A stretch of DNA of 64,000 nucleotides from an uncultured Pedosphaera sp. (GCA_903918755.1 CAIXFN010000030.1:1-64000); one strand, 5' to 3'; positions 41,627 through 51,407 are shown, numbered from the stretch's first letter. Numbers and translations: made by a program. Notes: a model not told the origin generated them from the letters alone.

Positions 41627-44359
41627 TTAATGCGGTTTTTGGGTTTCCTGCTCGCCGCGGCGCAGGACGCTGTCCACTTCGTCGTCGTCGTCCATGGTGA
41701 CGGAGCGGGTGCGGCGGGCCTGGCCGTAGTTGGGGTCCTTGGGGTCTTTGGCCTTTTCGGGGTCGAAAATGCGGGGATCGACGGGCACGCATTGGTAGGG
41801 GCGGAAATCGGGGGTGGTGGTGAAGCAATCGGAGAAATCGTTCGCCAGCGCGTCGAAGAGGTTCAGGGGTGGCAGGCCCAGGATCTCGTAGAGGGTGCGG
41901 TGCATGCTGACGATGGTGGTGTGGCGGTGGGAAACGTAGCCATGCCGGGCCCATGGGCTGATCAGCAGGAGTACGCTGCGCTGGCTGTCCACATGATCTG
42001 GTTCACCGCCGGAATCATCCTGAGTGACGAAAATGGCCATGTTTTTCCAATATTTGGTGTGGGAGAGGAATTCGACGATCCGCCCCAGCGCCAAGTCGTT
42101 GTCCGCCATCCAGGAGGCGAGGTAGGGGTAGCCGCGTTCCGGTTTCGGGCCGGTGCCGTGGTCGTTGCAAATGGCGATATTGAGGAACGAGGGAAACCGA
42201 TGCAGGCCATGGAGGAATCGTTCCCGGACATCCTTCTCAAACCAGTAGGCCCGGTATTGGTCCGGGATGTTCATATTGAAGATGGGGTAGCCGAAACAGG
42301 TATTGTCAAAGAGCACCTTGGGCATCGGCGTGTTCACCACTTCGCGCGCTCCGGTGGGGTGTTCATCCTCATCCTCCAGCACGCCGGGAAATTCAAAGCC
42401 TTCGCCGTAGTTGCGGAAGCGGATTTTGTGCGCCGCCAGATGATCCCACATCGACCCCGCCTCGGGGTAATCTTCGGGCAGGAGGGAGCCATTGGAGCCC
42501 ATGGAATAGCGGCGGCCGGGGGCTTTGCTGTTCTTGTCGAATGACCAGCCCACGGAATAGGTCATTTGCATGAGGTTGTTCGGCTGCACGCCCACGAGCC
42601 AGCGATGGCCCACGCCGGACGCCTCAGGTTCCATGTAGAAGTTGTCGCTGACCGTGAACTGGCGCGCGAGGGCGTTGTGGTTCATCATCACCCCGACGTT
42701 GGTGAGGGTGGGTTGTCCGGACTGCCGGATCGTCTGGTGCAGGCCCCAGCGCAGGAGGGAGGGATCATCATTTGCGCCGGGGATTTGGTCAAAAATCGTG
42801 TCGTAGGTGTGGTTTTCCTTGGTGATAAACACCACATACTTGATTTCCCGGGAAGCCTGGCCCGCCCGCGTCGGGATCACCGGCGACGACAGCGCGGCGC
42901 GGTCAGCTTCGTGATCCTCGATGCCGTTATTGTGCAATACCTGGGCGGTCATTTTTTCCAATTCCGCTGCGGACGGTATATCGATGACGCTCAAGACCCC
43001 GCGCATGTGGAGGAAGTCGCTCTGGGGAATGTTCGCGCCGGCGCTGGGTCCGTTGCCGAAGCCGCGAAAGCAAATGGTGGCCAGTTTCCGGCCATCGGGG
43101 GAAACCACCACGCGATAGGGATACCAGGCGGTGGGGATGTGGCCCCGGACTGCCATGGTTTCGGCGTCCAGTACGGCGATGGCGTTGATGCTCAACTCCG
43201 CGACGTAAAGCTGCTTGCCGTCGGGGGACAGGGCCATTCCCGCCGGGCCCACGCCACGCAGACTGGCGACCAATGGCGAGGGGGACAGGCGCGCGTGGGC
43301 GGTGATCCGGTTGGCTTTCAAATCGACGCGTTCGATCAGATCATTGTTGCCATTCGAGACAAACAGGGTGTCGCCCCGGGCGCAGAGGTAATTGGGGGCG
43401 CTGCCGCCAACGGTTTTGCCGTTCTCCGCGGGGGCGCCGATGAGGCGACCGGTTTTCAACCGGCTCATCACGCGGGGATTTTCCGGTTGCGCCGCGTCCA
43501 CGCCCCAAATTGAGAAAGATTCCGGCACGTTGGGCTCGCCCAAGCCGGGAATTTTGCGGCCTTCAAACTCCACGCCGTCGCGCGCCTCCCGGCTCGGAAA
43601 ACCGTAGGGTGGGCGGGTGAGTCCGCGGGGGTCAAAGCCGTTGGTGGTCGGAAGTCCGATCGGGCTGTATTCAAAGAGCCCGATGTTCGCGGCATACACC
43701 TGGTTGCTCGTCACGGCCAGGGCGTAGGGATAGCGCCCCACGGGAATCGATCCGACCATCTGGCGGGTCGTCAGGTCCAAGATCACGAGGCGGAAGTTGG
43801 TAACGTCCGCGCAGTAGAGTAGTCGGCCGTCGTCGGAAACTTTCAAATCCACAATGAAACTGCCTTCGAATTTGTTGGTGCCCAGGGCGCCATTCAAAGC
43901 CACGTCGGCGACGTGGTTGCCCGAAACGGCATCGAAAATCATCACCCCACCGCTTTCCCCGCCGCTCCAATAGAGCGTCTTGCCATCGGGAGAAAAATCC
44001 GCGCCGCCAGTGTTACTGTTTTTTTTGCGTCCTTTTCCGGGTTCCGGTTTGACGGCGGTGATCCTCCGCGGGCCGGACTGCCAGTCCTGGACGAGCTGGC
44101 CGGCACCTTCGCTGGCGATGAACAGGGTTGTCCCGTCGCGGGTGATCGCGAGGCCATAGGGATCGTGGGCCACCGGCACGTGAGTGCCCGCCGGGGTGAG
44201 TAATCGGCCGTTCGAAAGAATCGTTACACCGGCGGGATCGTGCTTGGCGAACGAATCTACCGAGGGGGCATGGAGGTAGGGAATCGGTGGTGCCGCGTGA
44301 ATGGCCGCGCCGGACAGGGCAAGAGTGGCAGCAAGAAGGAGGGAAAACGGTTTATGCAC
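41627..44359 (-). CDS. YncE-type beta-propeller fused to a phosphoesterase (PF04185-like)
   Basis: 910 residues with a signal peptide (SLLLAATLALSGAAIHA). Residues ~40-460 are seven-bladed propeller repeats (LAITRDGTTLFIASEGAGQL, ADFSPDGKTLYWSGG, MALSPDGKQLYVAELS). From ~520 comes the alkaline phosphatase-superfamily domain: YVVFITKENHTYDTIFDQ with the metal/nucleophile region, ICNDHGTG, and VTQDDSGGEPDHVDSQRS. Proteins of this fusion type are exported; substrates may be phosphodiesters or phospholipids. It appears to be transcribed alone. Confidence 0.9.
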   Translation of the reverse strand: MHKPFSLLLAATLALSGAAIHAAPPIPYLHAPSVDSFAKHDPAGVTILSNGRLLTPAGTHVPVAHDPYGLAITRDGTTLFIASEGAGQLVQDWQSGPRRITAVKPEPGKGRKKNSNTGGADFSPDGKTLYWSGGESGGVMIFDAVSGNHVADVALNGALGTNKFEGSFIVDLKVSDDGRLLYCADVTNFRLVILDLTTRQMVGSIPVGRYPYALAVTSNQVYAANIGLFEYSPIGLPTTNGFDPRGLTRPPYGFPSREARDGVEFEGRKIPGLGEPNVPESFSIWGVDAAQPENPRVMSRLKTGRLIGAPAENGKTVGGSAPNYLCARGDTLFVSNGNNDLIERVDLKANRITAHARLSPSPLVASLRGVGPAGMALSPDGKQLYVAELSINAIAVLDAETMAVRGHIPTAWYPYRVVVSPDGRKLATICFRGFGNGPSAGANIPQSDFLHMRGVLSVIDIPSAAELEKMTAQVLHNNGIEDHEADRAALSSPVIPTRAGQASREIKYVVFITKENHTYDTIFDQIPGANDDPSLLRWGLHQTIRQSGQPTLTNVGVMMNHNALARQFTVSDNFYMEPEASGVGHRWLVGVQPNNLMQMTYSVGWSFDKNSKAPGRRYSMGSNGSLLPEDYPEAGSMWDHLAAHKIRFRNYGEGFEFPGVLEDEDEHPTGAREVVNTPMPKVLFDNTCFGYPIFNMNIPDQYRAYWFEKDVRERFLHGLHRFPSFLNIAICNDHGTGPKPERGYPYLASWMADNDLALGRIVEFLSHTKYWKNMAIFVTQDDSGGEPDHVDSQRSVLLLISPWARHGYVSHRHTTIVSMHRTLYEILGLPPLNLFDALANDFSDCFTTTPDFRPYQCVPVDPRIFDPEKAKDPKDPNYGQARRTRSVTMDDDDEVDSVLRRGEQETQKPH

Positions 44360-44380
44360 AAAGATTGCTTCGTTTAATTT

Positions 44381-44429
44381 TCGAGTGTCGCCAAGGGACG
44401 GCCATGGGTTCGAACCCCGGCCGATTCCA
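44381..44429 (+). other. tRNA-like 3'-half remnant
   Basis: TCGAGTGTCGCCAAGGGACG is like a long tRNA variable arm (Leu/Ser class), then GGGTTCGAACCC is a perfect T-arm, and CGGCCGATTCCA ends like an acceptor strand plus CCA. No matching 5' half with a D-arm is present upstream; the position coincides with the start region of the neighbouring gene. It may be a decayed tRNA or an integration footprint. Confidence 0.35.
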
Positions 44430-44813
44430 GCGGAGATTAGATAGCCGGGGCTTTTATCGCCAGCGTCGAAGTGAAAACTTTGAAAATTTCACCCAACCGT
44501 CACGCGGGGCTAGTTCCCGGGGGAGCGGTGGGGGAGGGGGTATTCAACGAGCATTCGAACACCCTTGTTTCACAACGATTGGTTTTCCGCGGATGACCAT
44601 GCCGCTCCTACGGAGCTTGGCGGGCATTAGCTTGGGAATTGCTATAAACATGGCGCTCCTACGGAGCTGGGGGCGGCGCCGGCCATCGCGAGAGCGCGCG
44701 GGGCTCAAATTGGTGACGCCGCCGGCACGGGGAGCGGTTTCCCAACGATGGACGGATCCCTTGAGGCGAATGAGCGAGTTCCCGCCCGCGATGGGCCGGG
44801 CGGGAAGCGAAAT
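44430..44813. other. Intergenic region with CTACGGAGC repeats
   Basis: No gene is recognisable between the YncE and dihydroorotase genes. It contains the two palindromic repeats described separately and a G-rich stretch near 44515-44540. Confidence 0.5.
44599..44669. repeat. Two copies of a GCTCCTACGGAGC palindromic element
   Basis: ATGCCGCTCCTACGGAGCTT (44599-44618) and ATGGCGCTCCTACGGAGCTG (44650-44669) match at 18 of 20 positions. Each contains the hairpin GCTCC-TAC-GGAGC. GCTATAAACAT precedes the second copy. They look like a dispersed intergenic repeat, perhaps a REP-like or small mobile element. Confidence 0.7.
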
Positions 44814-46184
44814 TCAAACTTCGCGCCAGACCACTTTGCCGCCGACCATCGTGAGCACCGCCTTGCCCTTCATGGGCCAGCCGAAAAAGGGGCTGTTGGC
44901 CGATTTGCTGGCCGTGAAGCTCCGTTCGTAGGTCCAATCCCGGTCCGGATCGAGCACGGTGACATCGGCATCCGCGCCCACGCGCAGCGTGCCTTTATCG
45001 AGGCGCAGGAGCCGCGCCGGGGCGATGGTGAACTTGGCCAGCAAATCCGACAAGCCCAGGCGCTTGGAGTGATACAACTGCATCAGCGACAAGGTTAGCT
45101 CCGTTTCCAGACCCGTGATGCCGAAAGGGGCGTAGTCGAATTCAACTTCCTTTTCAAAACCGCAATGCGGGGCGTGATCGCTGCACAGGATTTCGAGAGT
45201 GCCATCCACCAATCCCTCCAGAACCGCCTCGCGATCCGTCGCGGACCGCAACGGCGGGTTCATCTTGAAATTGGTGTCGTAAACCGGCCATTGGGGCCGG
45301 GGGCCGCCGGGCGTGGCAAAGCCGAAAACCCCGGCGCCGTCCGTGCTCCAAAATTTGTCGCTTCCGCCGATGGCCGCGTCCGTCAGCACAAAATGGTGGG
45401 GACACGCTTCGCCCGAGATGGTCACGCCGCGTTTCCGGGCTTCGCGCAATAATTTCACGCTGCCGGCCGCGCTCACGTGCTGGCAATGGACGGAGGCGCC
45501 GGTCAGTTCCGCGAGCAGGATATTCCGCGCGACAATCATTTCCTCCCCGGCGGAGGGCCAGCCGCGCAGCCCCAGGACCGCGCTCCAATACCCTTCATTC
45601 ATGACGCCTTCGGTGACCAGGGAGTAATCCTCGCAATGGTCCATGATAGGCAAATCGAACATTTTGGCGTACTCCAGGGCCCGCCGCATCAAGTCGTTGT
45701 TTTGCACGCATTTGCCGTCGTCGGTGATGGCCACGACCCCGGCCTTTTTAAGCGAGCCGATGGGCGCCATTTCCTCGCCCGCAATGTCCTTGGTGATGGC
45801 GCCGGTCACGAACACATTCACCACCCCTTCGCGTTCCGCCCGCTCCCGGATCAGGGCCACGGTGCTGGAATTGTCAATGCGCGGCTGGGTGTTCGGCATG
45901 CAGACAATCGACGTGAAGCCGCCGCGAGCGGCGGCGGTGGTGCCGGTTTTGATGGTTTCCTTGGCCGATTGGCCAGGTTCCCGCAAATGCACGTGCAAAT
46001 CGATCAAGCCCGGGCAAACGACCAGCCCATCCGCGGCGAAGCGACCAGCGTCAGGGGGGGCTTGTTCGGACGCCGTCGAACCGATGGCGGCAATCTTGCC
46101 GTCCACGATCAGGACATCCGCCACTGCGTCAAATTGGCTGGCCGGGTCGATCACCCGTCCGCCCGTAAGGAGCCAGGAATTCAT
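44814..46184 (-). CDS. pyrC: Dihydroorotase
   Basis: 456 residues. Third step of pyrimidine synthesis, closing carbamoyl-aspartate to dihydroorotate. Metal site DLHVHLREPG (~64-73), GFTSIVCMPNT, the later His metal ligands in MDHCEDY and VHCQHVSAAG, and the catalytic Asp in LCSDHAPH. Its length and LREPGQ pattern fit the class I (B. subtilis-type) enzyme. The start at MNSWLL (46184) is better than the frame's first codon at 46217. No pyrB lies next to it. Confidence 0.95.
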   Translation of the reverse strand: MNSWLLTGGRVIDPASQFDAVADVLIVDGKIAAIGSTASEQAPPDAGRFAADGLVVCPGLIDLHVHLREPGQSAKETIKTGTTAAARGGFTSIVCMPNTQPRIDNSSTVALIRERAEREGVVNVFVTGAITKDIAGEEMAPIGSLKKAGVVAITDDGKCVQNNDLMRRALEYAKMFDLPIMDHCEDYSLVTEGVMNEGYWSAVLGLRGWPSAGEEMIVARNILLAELTGASVHCQHVSAAGSVKLLREARKRGVTISGEACPHHFVLTDAAIGGSDKFWSTDGAGVFGFATPGGPRPQWPVYDTNFKMNPPLRSATDREAVLEGLVDGTLEILCSDHAPHCGFEKEVEFDYAPFGITGLETELTLSLMQLYHSKRLGLSDLLAKFTIAPARLLRLDKGTLRVGADADVTVLDPDRDWTYERSFTASKSANSPFFGWPMKGKAVLTMVGGKVVWREV

Positions 46185-46210
46185 TCTTGCAAAACATACA
46201 CGGTTGCGGA

Positions 46211-46238
46211 TTGACAAGGCAAGCGCGAGCGGTAGTAT
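46211..46238 (+). promoter_or_regulatory. Candidate promoter of tRNA-Gly
   Basis: TTGACA (46211-46216), 16 bp, then TAGTAT (46233-46238), placing a start a few bases before the mature tRNA at 46252. The -35 is perfect and the -10 matches 4 of 6. Confidence 0.55.
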
Positions 46239-46251
46239 TGGGTCCGTAGCT

Positions 46252-46325
46252 GCGGGTGTAGCTCAATGGTAGAGTTCCAGTCTTCCAAACTGGCCACGCG
46301 GGTTCGATTCCCGTCACCCGCTCCA
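46252..46325 (+). tRNA. tRNA-Gly (TCC)
   Basis: Acceptor GCGGGTG pairs with CACCCGC; D-arm GCTCAATGGTAGAG; anticodon arm CCAGT-CTTCCAA-ACTGG gives TCC; T-arm GCGGGTTCGATTCCCGT. The 3' CCA is encoded. Confidence 0.97.
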
Positions 46326-46347
46326 CTTTCCCCCCAAAACCAGGCAA

Positions 46348-47301
46348 TTACGCCATCGGTGCCGGCTGGTGATAGCGCTGCAGAAAGTCTTGGTAGGCCA
46401 GCGGGATGCCGGTCTCAAAATCCGTCTTGGGCCGCCAACCCAGCGCGAACAGGCGCGAGCTATCCATGATTTTGCGCGGGGTGCCGTCCGGCTTCGTGGT
46501 ATCCCAGACAATGGTGCCCTGGTAGCCGACGACTTTTTGCACCAATTCGGCAAGCTGCTTGATCGTGATTTCCGTGCCGGAACCCACATTGATAAATTGA
46601 TCTTCGCTATAGTTTTCCAGCAGGAAAACGCAGGCGTCCGCGAGGTCATCCGCCCAAAGAAACTCGCGCAAGGGTGAGCCGGATCCCCAGCAAGTGATCG
46701 TTGGCACACCTGCCGCGCGGGCTTCGTGGAATTTCCGGATCAAGGCCGGCAGGACATGCGAGCCCATCGGATCGTAGTTGTCATTGGGGCCGTACATGTT
46801 GGAAGGCATGACGGCAATGAAATCCCGGCCATATTGGCGGCGAAAGGCCTGGCACAATTTAATGCCGGCAATTTTGGCGACGGCATACCATTCGTTGGTG
46901 GGTTCCAGCGGGCCGGTGAGAAGGTGCTCTTCCTTGAGCGGCTGCGGGGCGTGCTTGGGGTAAATGCAGGAGCTGCCCAGGAAGAGCAATTTGCGAACCC
47001 CGAATTCATGCGCCGCATGGATCAGGTTATTTTGGATGGTGAGATTGTTATAAAGGAAATCGACGGGTTGGGTGCTGTTGGCCATGATGCCGCCAACTTT
47101 GGCGGCGGCGATCAGGACGCATTCCGGCTTTTCGGTGCGATAAAAGTCCCTTACCGCAGCCGCGTCGAGCAAGTCCAACTCGGCATGGGTGCGTCCGACC
47201 AGGTTGCGATGTCCCAAACTTTCCAGTTTTCGCCAGAGGGCGCTGCCGACCAAACCCCGGTGTCCCGCAATGTAAATGCGCGTGTCGCTTGCCAATTTCA
47301 T
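46348..47301 (-). CDS. fcl: GDP-L-fucose synthase
   Basis: 317 residues. Converts GDP-4-keto-6-deoxymannose to GDP-L-fucose with NADPH for surface glycans. The N-terminal IYIAGHRGLVGSAL is the Rossmann dinucleotide site; LGSSCIYPK supplies the catalytic Ser/Cys region and NEWYAVAKIAG the Tyr-Lys pair; MPSNMYGPNDNYD is highly typical of the family. Full length. The partner GDP-mannose dehydratase (gmd) is not in the window. It lies downstream of the NRPS-like gene on the same strand with an 89-bp gap. Confidence 0.96.
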   Translation of the reverse strand: MKLASDTRIYIAGHRGLVGSALWRKLESLGHRNLVGRTHAELDLLDAAAVRDFYRTEKPECVLIAAAKVGGIMANSTQPVDFLYNNLTIQNNLIHAAHEFGVRKLLFLGSSCIYPKHAPQPLKEEHLLTGPLEPTNEWYAVAKIAGIKLCQAFRRQYGRDFIAVMPSNMYGPNDNYDPMGSHVLPALIRKFHEARAAGVPTITCWGSGSPLREFLWADDLADACVFLLENYSEDQFINVGSGTEITIKQLAELVQKVVGYQGTIVWDTTKPDGTPRKIMDSSRLFALGWRPKTDFETGIPLAYQDFLQRYHQPAPMA

Positions 47302-47390
47302 GTTGCCCGGATGCTAACCGGACCGAACCGGCCGCGCAAGTAGCGACGCCGCAACGAAAGGGCAAAAATGAGACGCGGTCCGGCAGGCGG

Positions 47391-50300
47391 CTAATTTTCG
47401 CGCTCGACCCGGCGGGCGGGAATGCCCTGCCAAGATGTCCGAGCCGGCAAAACTTCCCCCTTCATGAGTAAGGAGAGCGTTCCCAGCGAAGCGCCGGATT
47501 CCATCCGGGTATCGTAAAGCACAAGCGTGCCCGCGCCGACCGTGGCCCGCGCCGCGATATCGATGGTGGACATTTTCATGACCCGATCCTCAAATAGATG
47601 GGTTTGGATGGTGCAATCCGCGTTGAGTTCCACGCCGTCGCCAATGTGGGCGAGATCAAATTCACTGAAATCCGTGGTTTCCATGTAAACCCGGTGGCCG
47701 ATGCGGGCGCCGAGCAGTCGGAAGTACCAGCAGACGAAGGGGGTGCCCGTCAGGGCTCCCACCAGAAACGGCTCCGCAAGATGCTCATGCAGGGCGTTGA
47801 TCAATTCATTACGCCATACGAAGGTGCTCCAAAGCGGCCGTTCACAGGGGCGGTAGCGACCCACCAGGATCCACTTGAGCGCGACCGTGAAAGCGCCTGC
47901 CGCCAGTCCACAAGCGATATAAAGCGCCGGAAACAGGAGCAGCGTCTGCAAAACGGTGTATTGATCGCGCAACAAAAGCACCGCGGAAAAGAGGAGGCTC
48001 AGGAGGATGATGAACCCGGTGGAAGGCAGGATGACCCGCACGAATTCAATGACCGCCCGTTGGATCCGCAATTTGAGCGACGGGTGAAACGTGGTTTCCA
48101 CCGGAAAATCCCCGGTGGCCTGCCGCTGGGGTAGGAAGATGGCGGGGGAGCCCAGCCAGGAAGTGCCCCGGCGCAAGGCGTCTGCCGGATTGCGGGGAGG
48201 AGCCGAAAGGCAACCGATGAGGCAATCGTCACCGATTACCGTTCCCGGGGGCAGCATGGCGCTGTTCCCGATAAAGGAACGTTTCCCGACATGATTTCTG
48301 CCCAGGGTGATCCAGCCGTTGCGGACGCGGGGGGCCCCGAGCGACACGCTGTCGGCGATGAAGCTTTCATCGTCAATCGAGAGCAGATCGGGGGAAATGA
48401 ATGAGGCCGTGGAAATCTCGGCCCCGACGCCGATTTTCGCACCCAACATCCGGTACCACGGCGCGAGGTAGAGGGATCCGTATAACGGCCCGACCACGTC
48501 GAGACTGAGATCCAGCGTCTGGTCCACGAACCATTTGCGCAGGTAAAGAAAACTGTCCACGCGAAACCGGCCCGCGGCCACCCGTCCCAGGAGCAGCCAC
48601 TTCAAAATTGTGATCTCCGCGCACAACAGCACCAGGAAAGACAGGGCTGCCAGCGGTGCCACCCCCAGGTACCAATAATAGGGGTCGATGTAATTCAATT
48701 TGTTCATCACCACGATGCCCGGGAAGATCGCGGCGGACACCAGCACGGGAAAAATCAACACGCCCACGGCGTGCAACAGGCCGAAGCAGAAACGTCGCAT
48801 TGCGCTCACCGGCAGTTCCGGATCTGGCTCGACGGGTGTCCGGTCGGCGGCCGTGGCGGGCCGGGCGGGTGAGCCTAGCCAGGTCTGCCCGCGAGGAATC
48901 CTCCCGCCCGCGGGCAAGAGGGAGAGATCCTCCAGCGCAGTGGTATCCTCCATCCGGGTGTTGATACCCACGGCGGAACGCGTGCCCACGAAGCAGTTAT
49001 TTCCGATCGTGATCGAACCGAGGTGCAACTGGCCGTCCGCGATGAGATAACCCGCCAGGTTGGCATCGACATTGATACTGGAATTGTCGCCGATGGTGAG
49101 CAGGTCGTAAATCGCGCAGGCATCGTTGTCCAGGTGCACGTTTTTGCCCAGCCGCGCGCCCATCATCCGGAAATAGATGTTGAGCAGGGGCGTGCCGGCC
49201 AGGTAGGCCACGGGCACGGCGGCCTCCAGGGTCGTGATCAACCACCAGCGGAAATAGTAAGGGCCCCACAACGGATGCGATCCGGCCCGGTAGCGACCGA
49301 TGATGATCCATTTGAGCGCAACGACCACGAGCAACATGATGGGATAGAGACCAACCAGGCCCGCCAGCGCGCTGAGAATCGATTCCGTGCGGTCATAGCC
49401 GTCCTCGATCATGAAGGTGTAAACGAGGTACGGGGTCATCCACTGCGCCGCGAAAAAGGTCAGAATGAAAGGCAGCGCCAGCAATTGGGCCAGTCCGCAC
49501 CAGAAATGGCGCGCAAAAGGAACCGCTCCCGGGGCCGGCGCCCCGGCGGGCGAGGAATCGGGTGGGGCGGAACGGGCGGGGGAGGCAGCCGCGGCTTCCC
49601 GGCGGGCCAATTCGGCGGCCAGCCCCTTGATGGTGGGATGCTGGTAAACATCCAGCATCGAGAGTTGTCCGCATCCCGGCTGGGGGCGCAATTGCGAGAC
49701 CATGCGGGCGGCGAGCAGGGAGTGCCCGCCCAGCGCGAGGAAGAAATCATCCTCCAGCGCGACCGGCAGCGGGGCGAACAACTCCTGCCAGACGGCACTG
49801 ATCCTCTGCTCGCCCTCGGTCAGGGGCTCGTTCGTGGCCTGGTCGGGCAGGGGAGTGCGGGGACGGGGCGCCCGCAGTTGCTGCCGGTCCACCTTGCCAC
49901 TGGGAAGCGTGGGCAGTGCACCCAGGGATTCGATCAAGGCCGGCACCATGTAAACGGGCAGGCGCTCCCGCAAGCGGTTGCGCAAGTCAGATTCGATCCA
50001 GGTCATTCCGGCCCGCGGCACGATATAGGCAATCAACTGCGGCAGGCCGGTAACTTCCTCGCGCACGGTTACGGCAGCGGCCTGGACGGCGGGAAAATCC
50101 AGCAGGGCGGCCTCAATTTCTGCCAATTCCACCCGGAAACCGCGGATTTTGACCTGGGTGTCGATGCGCCCGAGAAACTCCAGTTCGCCCTTGGCGTTCC
50201 AGCGCGCCCGGTCGCCGGTGCGGTACCAGCGGTCTGGGCCATTGGGGCCGAGTAAATTGGCGGTGATGAATTTCTCGCGCGTCAAATCCGGCCGCGCCAC

Positions 50301-51407
50301 ATAGCCGCGGGCCAGGCCGATACCGCCGAGACAAAGTTCGCCGTCGGCGCCGGGGGCGCAGGGACGCAGCTCCGCATCCAGCAGGGCGGCGAAATAATTG
50401 GGCACGGTCCGGCCGATCGTCACCGGTTGCTCCGGATGGCAGTCGGTCCAGGTGGCGATGACGGTGGCTTCGGTGGGACCGTAGGTGTTCACCAGCCGGC
50501 GGTGGGGCCGCCACCAGCGGCGCACCAGATCGGGGGGGCAAACTTCCCCGCCCAGGATCAGCAAGCGCACCGAGGGAAGGTCCTCCTCGAGCATCGCGAG
50601 CAGGGTGGGCACGCAACTCAAGACGGTGACTCCCGCGGCGGTCAATTGCCCGGACAACGCCGCGCCCGCGTGGCGCATACCGTCGTCCCCCACCACCAGG
50701 GTGGCACCGGCGAAGAAGGCCAGCCAGATCTCCTCCACCGAGGCATCAAAGGCCAGGGAAAACCCCTGGTAAACGCGGTCCGTCGCCAGCACCTGAAAGA
50801 TCCGGGATTCGGCGCGCACCAGGTGGCAGACGCTGCGGTGCTCCAATTCCACGCCTTTGGGCCGGCCGGTCGTGCCGGAGGTATAAATGATGTAGGCGAG
50901 GTCACCGGGGGTGAGGCCGGTGGTGGCGCGCGCCAGGTTTTCGGATGGTTCGGCGGCCAGTGAGGTGGTGGTGGCGGACAGGTCCAGGATTGCACCAGCG
51001 AAGCTCCCGGCGCGGGAGACCAGATCGCCGGTGGTGACGAGGGCCTTCGCCTGACAATCCGCCAGGATGAAAGTGACGCGCTCAGCGGGGTAATCCGGGT
51101 CCAGGGGGACGTAGGCCGCACCCGCCTTGAGGATGCCAAGGAGGGCGAGCAACATCTCCTCCGAGCGGGGCAGCAGGAGGCCGACGGCATCCCCGGGGCC
51201 GACGCCCCGGCGGCGGAGCCAGTGGGCGATTTGGTTGGCGCGCCGGTTTACTTCGCCATAGGTGAGCTGACGCTCCCGGCAGACCAGCGCCAGGTGGCCA
51301 CTGCGGGCGGACGCCTGATGCTCGAACAGATCAGGCAGGCATTCGGACTGGATGAGCTCCGGTGCAATCGCGGCACCGCCCAAGCCCTCGGACATATCAT
51401 TCATCAT
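47391..51407 (-). CDS. Pls/PosA-type NRPS-like polyamino-acid synthetase
   Basis: 1338 residues: one adenylation domain (YIIYTSGTTGRPKG ~172, NTYGPTEATV, YRTGDRARW, PSGKVDR), one carrier domain (LALGGHSLLAAR, Ser ~562), and then a membrane C-terminus with three repeats, each of two helices and a left-handed beta-helix-like soluble domain (FRMMGARLGKNVHLD, YRMLGAKIGVGAEIS, FRLLGARIGHRVYME). This is the architecture of epsilon-poly-lysine synthetase and relatives. By eye-alignment to GrsA the specificity residues are D-A-E-S-I-G-T-V-I-K, close to the lysine code. It probably joins a basic amino acid into an exported peptide polymer. No condensation, TE or phosphopantetheinyl transferase gene adjoins. 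Confidence 0.92.
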   Translation of the reverse strand: MMNDMSEGLGGAAIAPELIQSECLPDLFEHQASARSGHLALVCRERQLTYGEVNRRANQIAHWLRRRGVGPGDAVGLLLPRSEEMLLALLGILKAGAAYVPLDPDYPAERVTFILADCQAKALVTTGDLVSRAGSFAGAILDLSATTTSLAAEPSENLARATTGLTPGDLAYIIYTSGTTGRPKGVELEHRSVCHLVRAESRIFQVLATDRVYQGFSLAFDASVEEIWLAFFAGATLVVGDDGMRHAGAALSGQLTAAGVTVLSCVPTLLAMLEEDLPSVRLLILGGEVCPPDLVRRWWRPHRRLVNTYGPTEATVIATWTDCHPEQPVTIGRTVPNYFAALLDAELRPCAPGADGELCLGGIGLARGYVARPDLTREKFITANLLGPNGPDRWYRTGDRARWNAKGELEFLGRIDTQVKIRGFRVELAEIEAALLDFPAVQAAAVTVREEVTGLPQLIAYIVPRAGMTWIESDLRNRLRERLPVYMVPALIESLGALPTLPSGKVDRQQLRAPRPRTPLPDQATNEPLTEGEQRISAVWQELFAPLPVALEDDFFLALGGHSLLAARMVSQLRPQPGCGQLSMLDVYQHPTIKGLAAELARREAAAASPARSAPPDSSPAGAPAPGAVPFARHFWCGLAQLLALPFILTFFAAQWMTPYLVYTFMIEDGYDRTESILSALAGLVGLYPIMLLVVVALKWIIIGRYRAGSHPLWGPYYFRWWLITTLEAAVPVAYLAGTPLLNIYFRMMGARLGKNVHLDNDACAIYDLLTIGDNSSINVDANLAGYLIADGQLHLGSITIGNNCFVGTRSAVGINTRMEDTTALEDLSLLPAGGRIPRGQTWLGSPARPATAADRTPVEPDPELPVSAMRRFCFGLLHAVGVLIFPVLVSAAIFPGIVVMNKLNYIDPYYWYLGVAPLAALSFLVLLCAEITILKWLLLGRVAAGRFRVDSFLYLRKWFVDQTLDLSLDVVGPLYGSLYLAPWYRMLGAKIGVGAEISTASFISPDLLSIDDESFIADSVSLGAPRVRNGWITLGRNHVGKRSFIGNSAMLPPGTVIGDDCLIGCLSAPPRNPADALRRGTSWLGSPAIFLPQRQATGDFPVETTFHPSLKLRIQRAVIEFVRVILPSTGFIILLSLLFSAVLLLRDQYTVLQTLLLFPALYIACGLAAGAFTVALKWILVGRYRPCERPLWSTFVWRNELINALHEHLAEPFLVGALTGTPFVCWYFRLLGARIGHRVYMETTDFSEFDLAHIGDGVELNADCTIQTHLFEDRVMKMSTIDIAARATVGAGTLVLYDTRMESGASLGTLSLLMKGEVLPARTSWQGIPARRVEREN

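Noticed and set aside
49023-50255. 410-codon plus-strand frame
   Set aside because: Antisense to the NRPS-like gene; Gly/Gln/Arg-rich shadow.
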